Below are positions 50,673 to 59,438 of a stretch of 64,000 nucleotides of DNA, in pieces. Within the stretch, counting starts at the first letter, position 1; each line of letters starts with the position of its first letter. Under the pieces are notes generated by a model. It was not told the origin of the DNA, searched no databases, and saw only the letters and a list, made by a program, of their open reading frames with translations. The translations under genes were made by a program, and so were the position numbers. Source of the DNA: Clostridia bacterium (lineage in GTDB: Bacteria; Bacillota; Clostridia; Oscillospirales; CAG-272); the NCBI GenBank assembly GCA_017482055.1, contig JAFUOH010000001.1:186001-250000 (forward strand), given 5' to 3'.

Positions 50673-53600
50673 ATGAAAATTCGCACTATTTCTTTCGCGC
50701 TTCTCCTTTCAATGTTGATCGGCATGTTCGGCATCACTTCTGCCTCCGCTTCTGCGGAGGCAGGTGGTGCCGTTGTGTCCGATCCGTTGTCCGCCATCAA
50801 TCAAAAAAGCTATATTGCGTGGCGTTACGAGAGTGCTGAATCGATAAACGGCGCATCTGCCACCATAAACGCTTATGTTACGAAAGACGGAACACGTACC
50901 ACCGAGATGAGCTACACCACCGACCCGAGTTATGGCGTTAAGTGCGCGGCTACCGTGTGCGAGCCTGTGGGCGGTGCGCTGGGACTTGGAAATCACCGCA
51001 TAACCACCTGCTTTGTGGGCAACAACAAGCTCGCTGTTGATTTAAACTATGTTGCTGTAACGTATCTTACCGAAAGCACCGCAAAGCACGGACTTGTGTT
51101 CAGAAATACAGGCGGACCGGGCAGTGTAACTCTTACTTCCGATACCTCTGTATCGGGCGGCAAGTGGGTGACGGTATATGCTCCCATCACCGACAGCAAC
51201 AAGACCAATATCGTTACCCGTATGAACAAGAGCTTCGGTAATATGGGTCTCATTTGGAACGGTGCATCAAGTGCCGACGAAACACTTTATGTCCGCGAAA
51301 TAGTGTTCTTCAAAAACGAGGCTGATGTAAAGGCTTATGCGACAGGCGCGCCCGCTTACTACAACAGCGGTACATATGTGGCTCCCAAGGAGGAGTCCAA
51401 GACCGATCCTGTTGTTACTACCGAAGAAAAGCCTGTAGTAGGTGTTACCGTTACACAGAGTACTTCCGCAGTGTCCATGGTGACCGATCCGCTGAATGCG
51501 CTCGGTGCGGCAAGCTATGCGGTATGGCGCTACACAAGTACTGATTCTATCAGTAACGCATCAGCCACCCTGAATGCTTACGTTACCAAGGACGGAACGC
51601 GTACCACAGAGATGGAGTACACCACCGACCCGAAATACGGCGTAAAGTGCGCGGCTACCGTGTGCGAGCCCGTGGGCGGGGCGCTTGGACTTGGAAATCA
51701 CAGAATAACCACCTGCTTTGTTGGTAACAACAAGCTTACGGTCGACTGCAATTATATTGCTGTAACCTATCTTACCGAAAGCACCGCGAAGCACGGACTT
51801 GTGTTCAGAAATACAGGCGGACCCGGTAGTGTTACTCTTACTTCCGATACATCTGTATCGGGCGGCAAATGGGTCGTTTCGTATGTACCTGTAACTGGTA
51901 CTAACAAAGCCAATATGACTACACGTCTTAATAAGAGCTTCGGCAATATGGGGCTTATATGGGACGGTGCTGTGGGTGCAGATGAGACTCTTTATGTCCG
52001 CGAGATCCTGTTCTTCAAGGATGAAGCTGACGTGAAGGCGTATGCTTCCGCCGCATTGGCATATTATAACGCAGAAGGAAGGAATAGTGATACTGTGACC
52101 ATCAAAATAGGCGAGACTTCGCTTGAAAATTACAGAATAGTAATAGCCGAGGATGCAAACAAGACCATAACCGAGGCGGCAGAGGCTCTTAATAACGGAA
52201 TTTCCAAAATTATCGGCAAGAAACTTGAGGTCGTTACCGACGATACCGCAGCAAGCGACCATGAGATACTTGTGGGCAACACCAACCGCCCCGAAAGTGC
52301 TCATTTTTACGGACTTGATGCGGTATATGGTGCGGCAGGTGCGGCTGATGTGAGCAACGAGGAATTCCGCGTAAAGGTGGTTGGAAATAAGCTTGTATTT
52401 GCTTCTGCAATAACTCTCGGTGTCAAGAGTGCTGTTGACAGCTTTGTTAAACAGCAGCTTCACGATGAGCTTTTCGGAGAAGTGACTCTCACATCGGAGT
52501 TTTCCATGGTTGGTACTCCTTCCGATTATTCAAGCATGAAGCCAGTGAATAAATACGCGACCCGTGTCAACGATTTTGAGCCTACCGTATTCACAGAGGA
52601 CTTTTCCGAGGATAAAGGCTACTTTACCGAGGAGGAAGACGAAAATAACTGGAAATACGAAAACGGAGCATATGTAACAAAGGCTTCCGACAAGCTCGCT
52701 CTTTCCTATATCCATGTTTATGAATATAATGCGGCATTTGAGGCAGATTTTGCTTACTCCGGCGCTGTGAAGGACAAGGCAAGCATGGGTATCACTCTCC
52801 GTTACACAGGTGAGCACGGTTACATCAGAGCAGGCTACGACTTCACGCTTGGCGAATGGTATATCGACGTTCGTGAGGGCTACGACTTTGACCGCTTCCG
52901 TGTAGCATCGAAAAAGGCGACTCTCACAGCCGATACCGTGTACCGCCTTGCGGCTACTGTTGACGGTGATGTGATCACTCTCGCTGTCAACGGAACCGAT
53001 GTAATAAGCGCGACAGTTTCCGCACACAGAACTCCGGGACGAGTAGGCGTTTATGCATTGGGCGCGAATGTGACCGTTGATAACGTTAAGCTGACACAGC
53101 TCTCGGGAGAGGGAACTATACTTCGTTACGTAGATCATACCATCCTTCGCAAGGATGCAACCTATGACGAGGGCGCAACGCCTCTCATTATGAACGACGG
53201 CTCTATTATAATCACCCGTTCTCCGTCTCTCAATTTCAAGTCCCTTGACGGCGGCAGAACTTGGCAGAACACCGAAAAATGGGTAGATTACACCGTTTGT
53301 CCCAGCTTCCTGCGCCTTGCGGACGGCAGTTGGATGAAGCTTAATGCCAAGGCTATAAACGGCGTTAACTGCATGGTTGCCGAAATATCCGCTGACGACG
53401 GTGCTACATGGACCGATGCAGGCACTATATGCACCGTTACCCACGCAGAAACAGGCAAGACTGTCGGAAATATGAATGACAAACTTACCCAGGTCAGAAG
53501 CGGACGCATTTTTGCAAGCATGACATACAACGGCGGTGACGGAAGTGTATGGAACAACTTCATTATATTCTACTACTCCGATGATAACGGCGTTACCTGG

Positions 53601-54785
53601 CATGAGAGTCTTGATACCCGCAATATAGAGGGTCACTCCGTGACTCGCGATGAGAGCGGTATAGTTCCGAACAGAGATCCCGCAAAGTATTTTGCCGAGG
53701 CGAAGATAATTCAGTGCGCCGACGGACGGGTACGCATGCTCAGTACGTGGAACAACTATACCTGCATGGTTTACTGCGATTCCTTTGACAACGGTCTGAC
53801 TTGGGGACCGCTCCAAAAGATGACGGAGTTTACCTGCAACCGTTCCTCCTTTGCGATAGCACGTGATCTAACAGCAGAGAACGACACCACCTATTATATG
53901 GTTTGGTGCTATGATATTGCTCTGCAATATCCCGATCCCATGCCCCGTACAAGACTTGCCCTTGCGAGGACCACCGACGGCATGAATTGGGAGTTCCTTG
54001 GCGACGTATGGCGCTGGGAGTCTGCTGACCGCGTAGGTCCCAATCCTCACAACGGAAACTGTACTCTTATTACTCAGATAGTTGACCCTGCTATAAATGT
54101 TACAGCTGACAATATTATAATTTGCTCGGGTATTTCGGAGTATGCTTACGGCTACTACACAGGATACCACCAGGCAACCCGTCAGAATGTATGGACTATC
54201 GCGAAGGACACGCTTCCCGAGGGCAAGCGTATCAGCACGTTCCTTGATGTCCCTGTGAATGCAAGCTATAACGAAGCTGTTTCGTATGTTGCCGAGAAAG
54301 GACTTTTCAACGGCCTTTCCGATACCTCCTTTGCTCCCAATACCGTTATGAACCGCGCAATGTTTGTGACCGTTCTCGGAAGACTTGAAGGTATCGATAC
54401 AAAGCTTTACAAGAATGTAAGTTTTACCGATGTGGTAAGAGGCTTATGGAGTGCGTCATATATCGAATGGGCTGCATCAAACGGCGTGGTTTCCGGCATG
54501 GGCGACGGAACATTCTGTCCCGACAACGAGATTACCGTACAACAAGCTTGCCTCATTCTTTACCGTTACGCCAAAGGCAAGACCGCGGCGCAAAAGACAG
54601 GACTTTCCATTGCTGATTTCGCTGATTCTGCGTCGGTTGCCGCTTGGGCAAAGGACGGCGTTGAATGGGCGCTTGAAAACGGCATATACAACGGTCAGAA
54701 CGGCAAGATTACTGCAACTGATCCTGCATCACGTGCTCTGATTGCGACTATGTTCTATAATTACGTAACCGTATTTGGCGAATAA
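50673..54785 (+). CDS. SLH-anchored multidomain surface protein with sialidase-like domain
   Basis: 1370 residues. Signal peptide 1-30. Two near-identical copies (~38-230, ~270-470) of the domain seen in the preceding gene. Next, a ~130-residue alpha/beta domain (475-605) resembling the N-terminal domain of alpha-glucuronidase-type proteins; a laminin-G/DUF1080-like sandwich (~635-805); and a six-bladed sialidase-like propeller (~810-1170) with Asp-box repeats SLDGGRTW, SADDGATW, SDDNGVTW and SFDNGLTW. Three SLH motifs close the protein (~1188-1370; FLDVPVNASYNEAV, FTDVVRGLWSASYIEWAA, FADSASVAAWAKDGVEWAL), attaching it to the cell wall. Substrate unknown; sialidase-fold enzymes also act on other glycans. 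Starts 33 bases after the preceding gene. Confidence 0.85.
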   Translation: MKIRTISFALLLSMLIGMFGITSASASAEAGGAVVSDPLSAINQKSYIAWRYESAESINGASATINAYVTKDGTRTTEMSYTTDPSYGVKCAATVCEPVGGALGLGNHRITTCFVGNNKLAVDLNYVAVTYLTESTAKHGLVFRNTGGPGSVTLTSDTSVSGGKWVTVYAPITDSNKTNIVTRMNKSFGNMGLIWNGASSADETLYVREIVFFKNEADVKAYATGAPAYYNSGTYVAPKEESKTDPVVTTEEKPVVGVTVTQSTSAVSMVTDPLNALGAASYAVWRYTSTDSISNASATLNAYVTKDGTRTTEMEYTTDPKYGVKCAATVCEPVGGALGLGNHRITTCFVGNNKLTVDCNYIAVTYLTESTAKHGLVFRNTGGPGSVTLTSDTSVSGGKWVVSYVPVTGTNKANMTTRLNKSFGNMGLIWDGAVGADETLYVREILFFKDEADVKAYASAALAYYNAEGRNSDTVTIKIGETSLENYRIVIAEDANKTITEAAEALNNGISKIIGKKLEVVTDDTAASDHEILVGNTNRPESAHFYGLDAVYGAAGAADVSNEEFRVKVVGNKLVFASAITLGVKSAVDSFVKQQLHDELFGEVTLTSEFSMVGTPSDYSSMKPVNKYATRVNDFEPTVFTEDFSEDKGYFTEEEDENNWKYENGAYVTKASDKLALSYIHVYEYNAAFEADFAYSGAVKDKASMGITLRYTGEHGYIRAGYDFTLGEWYIDVREGYDFDRFRVASKKATLTADTVYRLAATVDGDVITLAVNGTDVISATVSAHRTPGRVGVYALGANVTVDNVKLTQLSGEGTILRYVDHTILRKDATYDEGATPLIMNDGSIIITRSPSLNFKSLDGGRTWQNTEKWVDYTVCPSFLRLADGSWMKLNAKAINGVNCMVAEISADDGATWTDAGTICTVTHAETGKTVGNMNDKLTQVRSGRIFASMTYNGGDGSVWNNFIIFYYSDDNGVTWHESLDTRNIEGHSVTRDESGIVPNRDPAKYFAEAKIIQCADGRVRMLSTWNNYTCMVYCDSFDNGLTWGPLQKMTEFTCNRSSFAIARDLTAENDTTYYMVWCYDIALQYPDPMPRTRLALARTTDGMNWEFLGDVWRWESADRVGPNPHNGNCTLITQIVDPAINVTADNIIICSGISEYAYGYYTGYHQATRQNVWTIAKDTLPEGKRISTFLDVPVNASYNEAVSYVAEKGLFNGLSDTSFAPNTVMNRAMFVTVLGRLEGIDTKLYKNVSFTDVVRGLWSASYIEWAASNGVVSGMGDGTFCPDNEITVQQACLILYRYAKGKTAAQKTGLSIADFADSASVAAWAKDGVEWALENGIYNGQNGKITATDPASRALIATMFYNYVTVFGE
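50784..52073 (+). repeat. Tandem in-gene duplication, period about 705 bases
   Basis: The segment around 50784-51363 recurs at about 51489-52073. Long stretches match almost exactly, for example AAGTGCGCGGCTACCGTGTG at about 50940 and again about 705 bases later, whereas the five units of the preceding gene have diverged. This points to a recent duplication. Confidence 0.8.
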
Positions 54786-54816
54786 ATTCAACTTGATCCA
54801 TTGGAGGGATAATATA

Positions 54817-56304
54817 ATGAAACACACACGTATAATATCTTTTATCCTGCTGTCAGCTATGCTGACAGCAGGGTGTGCCGAGGGCACACCCAAAGATACA
54901 ACGGATAGCGCGCATAATGGCGAAAGCATCGTCGATACCGTCGCGGAGCTGAAGGCTGACATTCCCGAAGGTCTCGACTATAATGAATACGAGTTCACAT
55001 TTCTCATTCGCGGCGGTACTTCTGCCGGAGAATGGCCCAATGACGATATCGTGGTAGAAGACGAGGAATCCCGTGCGGATGTTGTTAAAAAGGCGATATT
55101 TGACCGTAACCTGGCGGTTGAAGAGCTGCTTAATATCAAGATCGTTACTGAAGAAGTTTTTGGTATATCGGCGGTCAGGTCAACGGCAACACAGGCCATT
55201 ATGTCTCAGGATGATCTGTATGACGTTATTTTGCCGTCCATCACCCACGCCGCGACAATGATACAGGAAGACTATCTTGTTCCGCTGTCGGAGCTTCCGT
55301 ATATGGATCTTTCGAAGCCTTGGTATGACCAAAGATGCATTGAAGAACTTCAGGTGAACGGGGACAACTATTTCTTCTTCTCGGACATTACGATACGCAA
55401 TCTTGACGCGATATGGCTGTATTACTTCAACAAGCAGATGATCGACACCTATAACCTTGACGATCCCTATGAGCTTGTGGAAAACGGCACTTGGACTATG
55501 GACAAGATGACCGAGATGATAAAAGCTACCACCCACGACAACGGTGACGGAATTTGGACCAAGGATGATAATTGGGGACTTGTAGCGCACGACTATGTTA
55601 TAACCGCTTCCTATGTTGGCACCGGTGAGCGTATCGCTACCGCCAATGCCGACGGGGATATTTCGCTTACTATGAACAATAACAGAGTTTATGATGTTAT
55701 TGACTCTGTGACCGGTATGTTTAACTATTGGATTCGTTATTCGCTGACAGCAAGAGGATATGGAAAGGCAGACCCCTACGGCTTCGAGGCAAGCGATAAC
55801 TATGGCGAGCTTCTCGGCGTATTTACTTCGGGAAATGCGCTGTTTATGGGCGAATGTATGGCTGCTATCGAGGATATGCGCAATTCGGATATCGAGTTTG
55901 GTATCGTTCCCTCACCGAAGCTTGACGAGGAGCAGGACGAATACTACTCTGCGGTCAACTATATCGCGGCGTGTATGGCAGTACCTGTGACCAACAGCGA
56001 CCTTGAGCGTACATCTGTGGTTATCGAAGCTCTTGCGGCAGAGTCACACGATACTCTTTTGCCTGCATACTACGAGACTGCCATCAAGAGTAAATATACC
56101 CGTGATACGGTAAGCTCGGATATGCTCGACCTTATACTCGATTCTGTTTCCTATGACCTCGGTATCTATTATAACTGGGGCAATCTTTCGGGACGCTTCT
56201 GCCATCTTGTTTATAATGGCGGTGATGGTTTTGCTTCAATGTATGCCGGAAGCGAAAAGGCTGCAAAGGCGGCAATAGACGAGTTTATATCTGAACTTGG
56301 TTGA
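54817..56304 (+). CDS. Extracellular solute-binding lipoprotein
   Basis: 495 residues from the ATG at 54817 (GGAGGG eight bases upstream). Lipobox LTAGC with Cys20. The two-lobed family-1 solute-binding pattern is visible: YDVILPSITHAATMIQEDYLVPLSELPYM, IWLYYFNKQMIDTYNLDDPYE, NGTWTMDKMTEMIKA and FTSGNALFMGECMAAI. It would capture oligosaccharides released by the surface enzymes. No permease or ATPase genes lie in the window, so its importer is elsewhere. A 12-bp perfect hairpin lies inside the signal-sequence codons. Confidence 0.85.
   Translation: MKHTRIISFILLSAMLTAGCAEGTPKDTTDSAHNGESIVDTVAELKADIPEGLDYNEYEFTFLIRGGTSAGEWPNDDIVVEDEESRADVVKKAIFDRNLAVEELLNIKIVTEEVFGISAVRSTATQAIMSQDDLYDVILPSITHAATMIQEDYLVPLSELPYMDLSKPWYDQRCIEELQVNGDNYFFFSDITIRNLDAIWLYYFNKQMIDTYNLDDPYELVENGTWTMDKMTEMIKATTHDNGDGIWTKDDNWGLVAHDYVITASYVGTGERIATANADGDISLTMNNNRVYDVIDSVTGMFNYWIRYSLTARGYGKADPYGFEASDNYGELLGVFTSGNALFMGECMAAIEDMRNSDIEFGIVPSPKLDEEQDEYYSAVNYIAACMAVPVTNSDLERTSVVIEALAAESHDTLLPAYYETAIKSKYTRDTVSSDMLDLILDSVSYDLGIYYNWGNLSGRFCHLVYNGGDGFASMYAGSEKAAKAAIDEFISELG
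54846..54872 (+). repeat. Perfect hairpin within the signal-peptide codons
   Basis: CCTGCTGTCAGC (54846-54857) pairs fully with GCTGACAGCAGG (54861-54872) around a three-base TAT loop, about codons 10-19 of the lipoprotein gene. Confidence 0.75.
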
Positions 56305-56325
56305 TAATATCTAAAGGAGATTGCT

Positions 56326-58263
56326 ATGGAACATTTGATTACTAACGAAGCGGAACTTAAAGCGTCGCTTAAGTCTGCTGCAGAAAATGACAGCTTTATA
56401 ATTAGCGGTAGGATAGCACTTTCGGATATGGTACGACTTAGCGGACTCAAAGGACTTACCTTCAAGGGTGAGTCCGATGGTGCTTTTGAGATGCTTGTGC
56501 CGGTTGGCGGTTTTTACGAAGCAGATGTGAACGGCAAAACCGTTTGGTGCGCCGATATTCCTCAAAATATTGCACTCATGAAGCCGTATAACGCTTTTAG
56601 TAAGGACGGCAAACAGCTTATTCGTCCAAGACTTCCGAGGAGCGGCTTTTACAACGTATCGGGACTTGCTCCGAGAGTGCCGGGAGAGAAGCTGATTTGT
56701 ACCGACTTTTACGAATTCTGCTTTAGTGATGGCGAAATACCTGATATGAAATATCCCGAAACCGCACAGATAAGAATGTTCCATTGGTGGACTGACGAGC
56801 TTTGCTATATAGACAGTGTTGACCGTGAACACAATGTCGTATATTTGAAAAATCCCATACTCCACTGCCCAAGGTGCGAAAATCATCCTACCAAGGGTGC
56901 GAGATGGTATCTTGACAATGTTTTTGAAGCTTTAGGGACACCGGGTGAGTACTACATTACACCTGACTGCTCGAAGATATACTATGTTCCTGCGCAGGGT
57001 GAAGTCATCAATGGCTTTGTGCTTATGCTTTCCACAAGCGAAAAACTGCTTGCGATGGATGACTGCAGTGACATAAGCTTTGAAAATATCGTGTTCTGCG
57101 GCTCGGACCGAGATAAAATGAATGTTATCCGCCGTCATTCACAGGCGGCTTCGGATGTTCCCTGCGCTGTTGATATTAATGACAGCTCAAGCATCAGCTT
57201 TACTGACTGTAAGTTTGTGAATGTAGGTCTTTCCTGTATCGGAATAGATAACGGTTCGCATCACGTTGATGTTTGCAGATGCGAATTTTCAATGATCGGA
57301 GGCACTGCCGTTTATATCAAAGGTGATAATTTAAGCGATAAAGACTGGGTTACAACCTATCCGAACGTATTGCACGGCATTGTTAACCGTGTCGGCAACA
57401 ATATTATGCACGATATACGTGTTGTGGGGTGCCATATTCACAACTACGGTAATATCTACCGAAATGCCTGCGGCATCACTCTGAAATTTGCGTACAACTG
57501 CGAGATTTCAGGTAACGAGATACACGACGGCGTTTATACGGGTATTTCCTGCGGTTGGGTTTGGGGCTATACCCCTCATGCCACAAATCATATAAAGATC
57601 GAAAACAATCATATCTACGATATTGGCAAAGAGCTTCTTTCTGATATGGGCGGAATATATACACTCGGTCAGCAGGAGGGAACCGTCATACGTGGCAACC
57701 GTATTCACGACATCAAGATGTACGTTTACGGCGGATGGGGAATATATCTCGACGAAGGCTCGTCGGATATTACGGTTGAAAGGAATATTTGCTATGATCT
57801 TTTTGAGCAGCCCTTCCATCAGCATTACGGTTCGAACAATCTCGTAAAAAACAACATTTTTGCGTTCGGAGAGGGTGGATGCTTTAAGATAAGCCGCAAG
57901 GAGGAACATCTGAGCGTGATCCTTGAGCGTAATATTCTCGTATCAATGGGTACAGCAATATATGGCTGTACCGCGTGTGAAGCGGATGAAATGAGCATCA
58001 CAGACTGTGCAAATTTGGTCTGGGATTACAGTGGAGAACCTTTTTCAGGTGATATGGTTTTCGATGCCATCAACCGAAAGTTTAATCTGCCGTCAAAGGA
58101 GCATATTCGAACAGCCGAACAGATGAAGGCGGCAGGCTTGTTTGCCTGCACGGTTATTGCCGATCCGAAATTTACCGATGTTGATGCGAGAGATTTCACA
58201 CTTTCTCCCGATTCGCCTGCAATTTCGCTCGGCTTTGAGTGGCTTGTGAATGAAGATAATTAA
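56326..58263 (+). CDS. GH141-like right-handed beta-helix glycosidase
   Basis: 645 residues, no signal peptide. An N-terminal region with LIRPRLPRSGFYNV and WYLDNVFEALGTPGEYYIT, TPDCSKIYYVPAQGE is followed by parallel-helix repeats (ISFENIVFCGSDRD; ISFTDCKFVNVG; CHIHNYGNIYRN; ISGNEIHDGVYTGISCGW; RGNRIHDIKMYVYGGWGIYLDEGSSDITV). This combination resembles GH141 enzymes (fucosidase/xylanase of rhamnogalacturonan-II breakdown). Asp/Glu residues in GGWGIYLDEGSSD are likely functional. AAAGGAG precedes the ATG, 21 bases after the lipoprotein gene. The exact family should be confirmed. Confidence 0.65.
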   Translation: MEHLITNEAELKASLKSAAENDSFIISGRIALSDMVRLSGLKGLTFKGESDGAFEMLVPVGGFYEADVNGKTVWCADIPQNIALMKPYNAFSKDGKQLIRPRLPRSGFYNVSGLAPRVPGEKLICTDFYEFCFSDGEIPDMKYPETAQIRMFHWWTDELCYIDSVDREHNVVYLKNPILHCPRCENHPTKGARWYLDNVFEALGTPGEYYITPDCSKIYYVPAQGEVINGFVLMLSTSEKLLAMDDCSDISFENIVFCGSDRDKMNVIRRHSQAASDVPCAVDINDSSSISFTDCKFVNVGLSCIGIDNGSHHVDVCRCEFSMIGGTAVYIKGDNLSDKDWVTTYPNVLHGIVNRVGNNIMHDIRVVGCHIHNYGNIYRNACGITLKFAYNCEISGNEIHDGVYTGISCGWVWGYTPHATNHIKIENNHIYDIGKELLSDMGGIYTLGQQEGTVIRGNRIHDIKMYVYGGWGIYLDEGSSDITVERNICYDLFEQPFHQHYGSNNLVKNNIFAFGEGGCFKISRKEEHLSVILERNILVSMGTAIYGCTACEADEMSITDCANLVWDYSGEPFSGDMVFDAINRKFNLPSKEHIRTAEQMKAAGLFACTVIADPKFTDVDARDFTLSPDSPAISLGFEWLVNEDN

Positions 58264-58281
58264 AATCCGGGAGGATAGATA

Positions 58282-59343
58282 ATGCTGAAAAGATTATCTC
58301 TTATAGTAGTCATTGTTGCTCTGTTCGGATCGCTTCTCGTGTCTTGTCAGAATGGAAATAATGGGACTGAGGTGTCGGAAGTGAAGTCGGTAGATATTTA
58401 TATAATTGCAGGTCAGTCTAACGCCGGGGGATATACCGGTTGTGACGATTTGGCTATTGCGCCTCTTTGGGACAAGTACAACGTGGGTACACCAAACGTA
58501 ATGTATTACGGAAGCTCCGAATACACCTATAAGAACGCAAACGGTGAATGGCTTATGGGGGTTAACAAATTCTCCGAATGGGTACCCGTGAGAGTCGGAA
58601 TGGGCTGCGATATAAGATGTATCGGTCCTGAAGTGGGCATGGCGGCTTACCTTAGCGAAAATTATTACAACGGTGATAATGCCGGTAAAACTGCCGGTAT
58701 CATAAAGTATGCTCACGGCGGTACATCTCTGTTTGAGGCGTCAAAAAGCGACCACGAATTCAGCGGAAGCTGGGCGAGCCCGTCCTACGCCGCGACCCTT
58801 GAGAGCGACACTTCCGAATACACCGGCAGACTGTATATCGGTCTTATAAATGAGGTAAAGAGTGGCGTGGCTGCTCTTGCCGAGGCAGGATACAACGATA
58901 TCAATATCAAGGGTGTATTCTGGATGCAGGGCGAGACGGACAAAAATTCTCCCGACGAATACAAAACTGCATTTGAATACTTTGTAAGCGACCTTCGCCG
59001 CGATCTCGGTGAGATAATGGTCGAGGATCTTTCGGCGCTTCCCGTAATGGTAGGCGAAATTTCCGAGACATCAGGCTCCGCGCTTAAGGACGCGGTTGAT
59101 GTCAATAATGGGTTTATCGAAATGCAAAGAAGCCTCGCAGACGAGATAGAAAACGTGTACATCGTTCCGTCCGGACAGTACAAGATTAACTGGATGGAAG
59201 GCAGCTTTTCGAAAAATCACGGCGATCCTTGGCACTGGAAGACTACTGATATCTTTGCTATCGGTGAGATGGTCGGCGAATGTATAGTTGAGGAAATTCT
59301 TTCAGGCACAGTTGATGTCGAAACTAATTCTTTGAAGGGGTAA
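58282..59343 (+). CDS. Lipoprotein sialate O-acetylesterase-like enzyme (SASA/CE6)
   Basis: 353 residues. Lipoprotein signal with LLVSC (Cys22). Catalytic Ser46 in IIAGQSNAGG, and VFWMQGETDKNSPDEYK, the second hallmark of the SASA domain; a late GDPWHW supplies the likely histidine. Removes acetyl groups from sialic acid or plant polysaccharides, here at the cell surface. Eighteen bases after the GH141-like gene in the same operon. Confidence 0.85.
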   Translation: MLKRLSLIVVIVALFGSLLVSCQNGNNGTEVSEVKSVDIYIIAGQSNAGGYTGCDDLAIAPLWDKYNVGTPNVMYYGSSEYTYKNANGEWLMGVNKFSEWVPVRVGMGCDIRCIGPEVGMAAYLSENYYNGDNAGKTAGIIKYAHGGTSLFEASKSDHEFSGSWASPSYAATLESDTSEYTGRLYIGLINEVKSGVAALAEAGYNDINIKGVFWMQGETDKNSPDEYKTAFEYFVSDLRRDLGEIMVEDLSALPVMVGEISETSGSALKDAVDVNNGFIEMQRSLADEIENVYIVPSGQYKINWMEGSFSKNHGDPWHWKTTDIFAIGEMVGECIVEEILSGTVDVETNSLKG

Positions 59344-59416
59344 TTCTGCATCGACGATGGACCGTTCGGAAGAATGGTCAGAGATTTATATGACAATAAA
59401 ACTTGAAGGAGAAGCA

Positions 59417-59432
59417 GGAATAACCTTATTCC
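59417..59432 (+). promoter_or_regulatory. Small palindrome between ribosome site and start of the GH106-like gene
   Basis: GGAATAACCTTATTCC forms a 7-bp hairpin. The only Shine-Dalgarno sequence, AAGGAG near 59407-59411, is 27 bases from the ATG at 59439; folding this hairpin would reduce the effective distance to about 11. Confidence 0.45.
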
Positions 59433-59438
59433 AAAAAT

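Noticed and set aside
51561..52463. Long antisense open frame of about 300 codons opposite the SLH protein gene
   Set aside because: It lies wholly inside a repeat-rich gene with strong coding evidence, has no ribosome site, and its residues show no recognisable domain.
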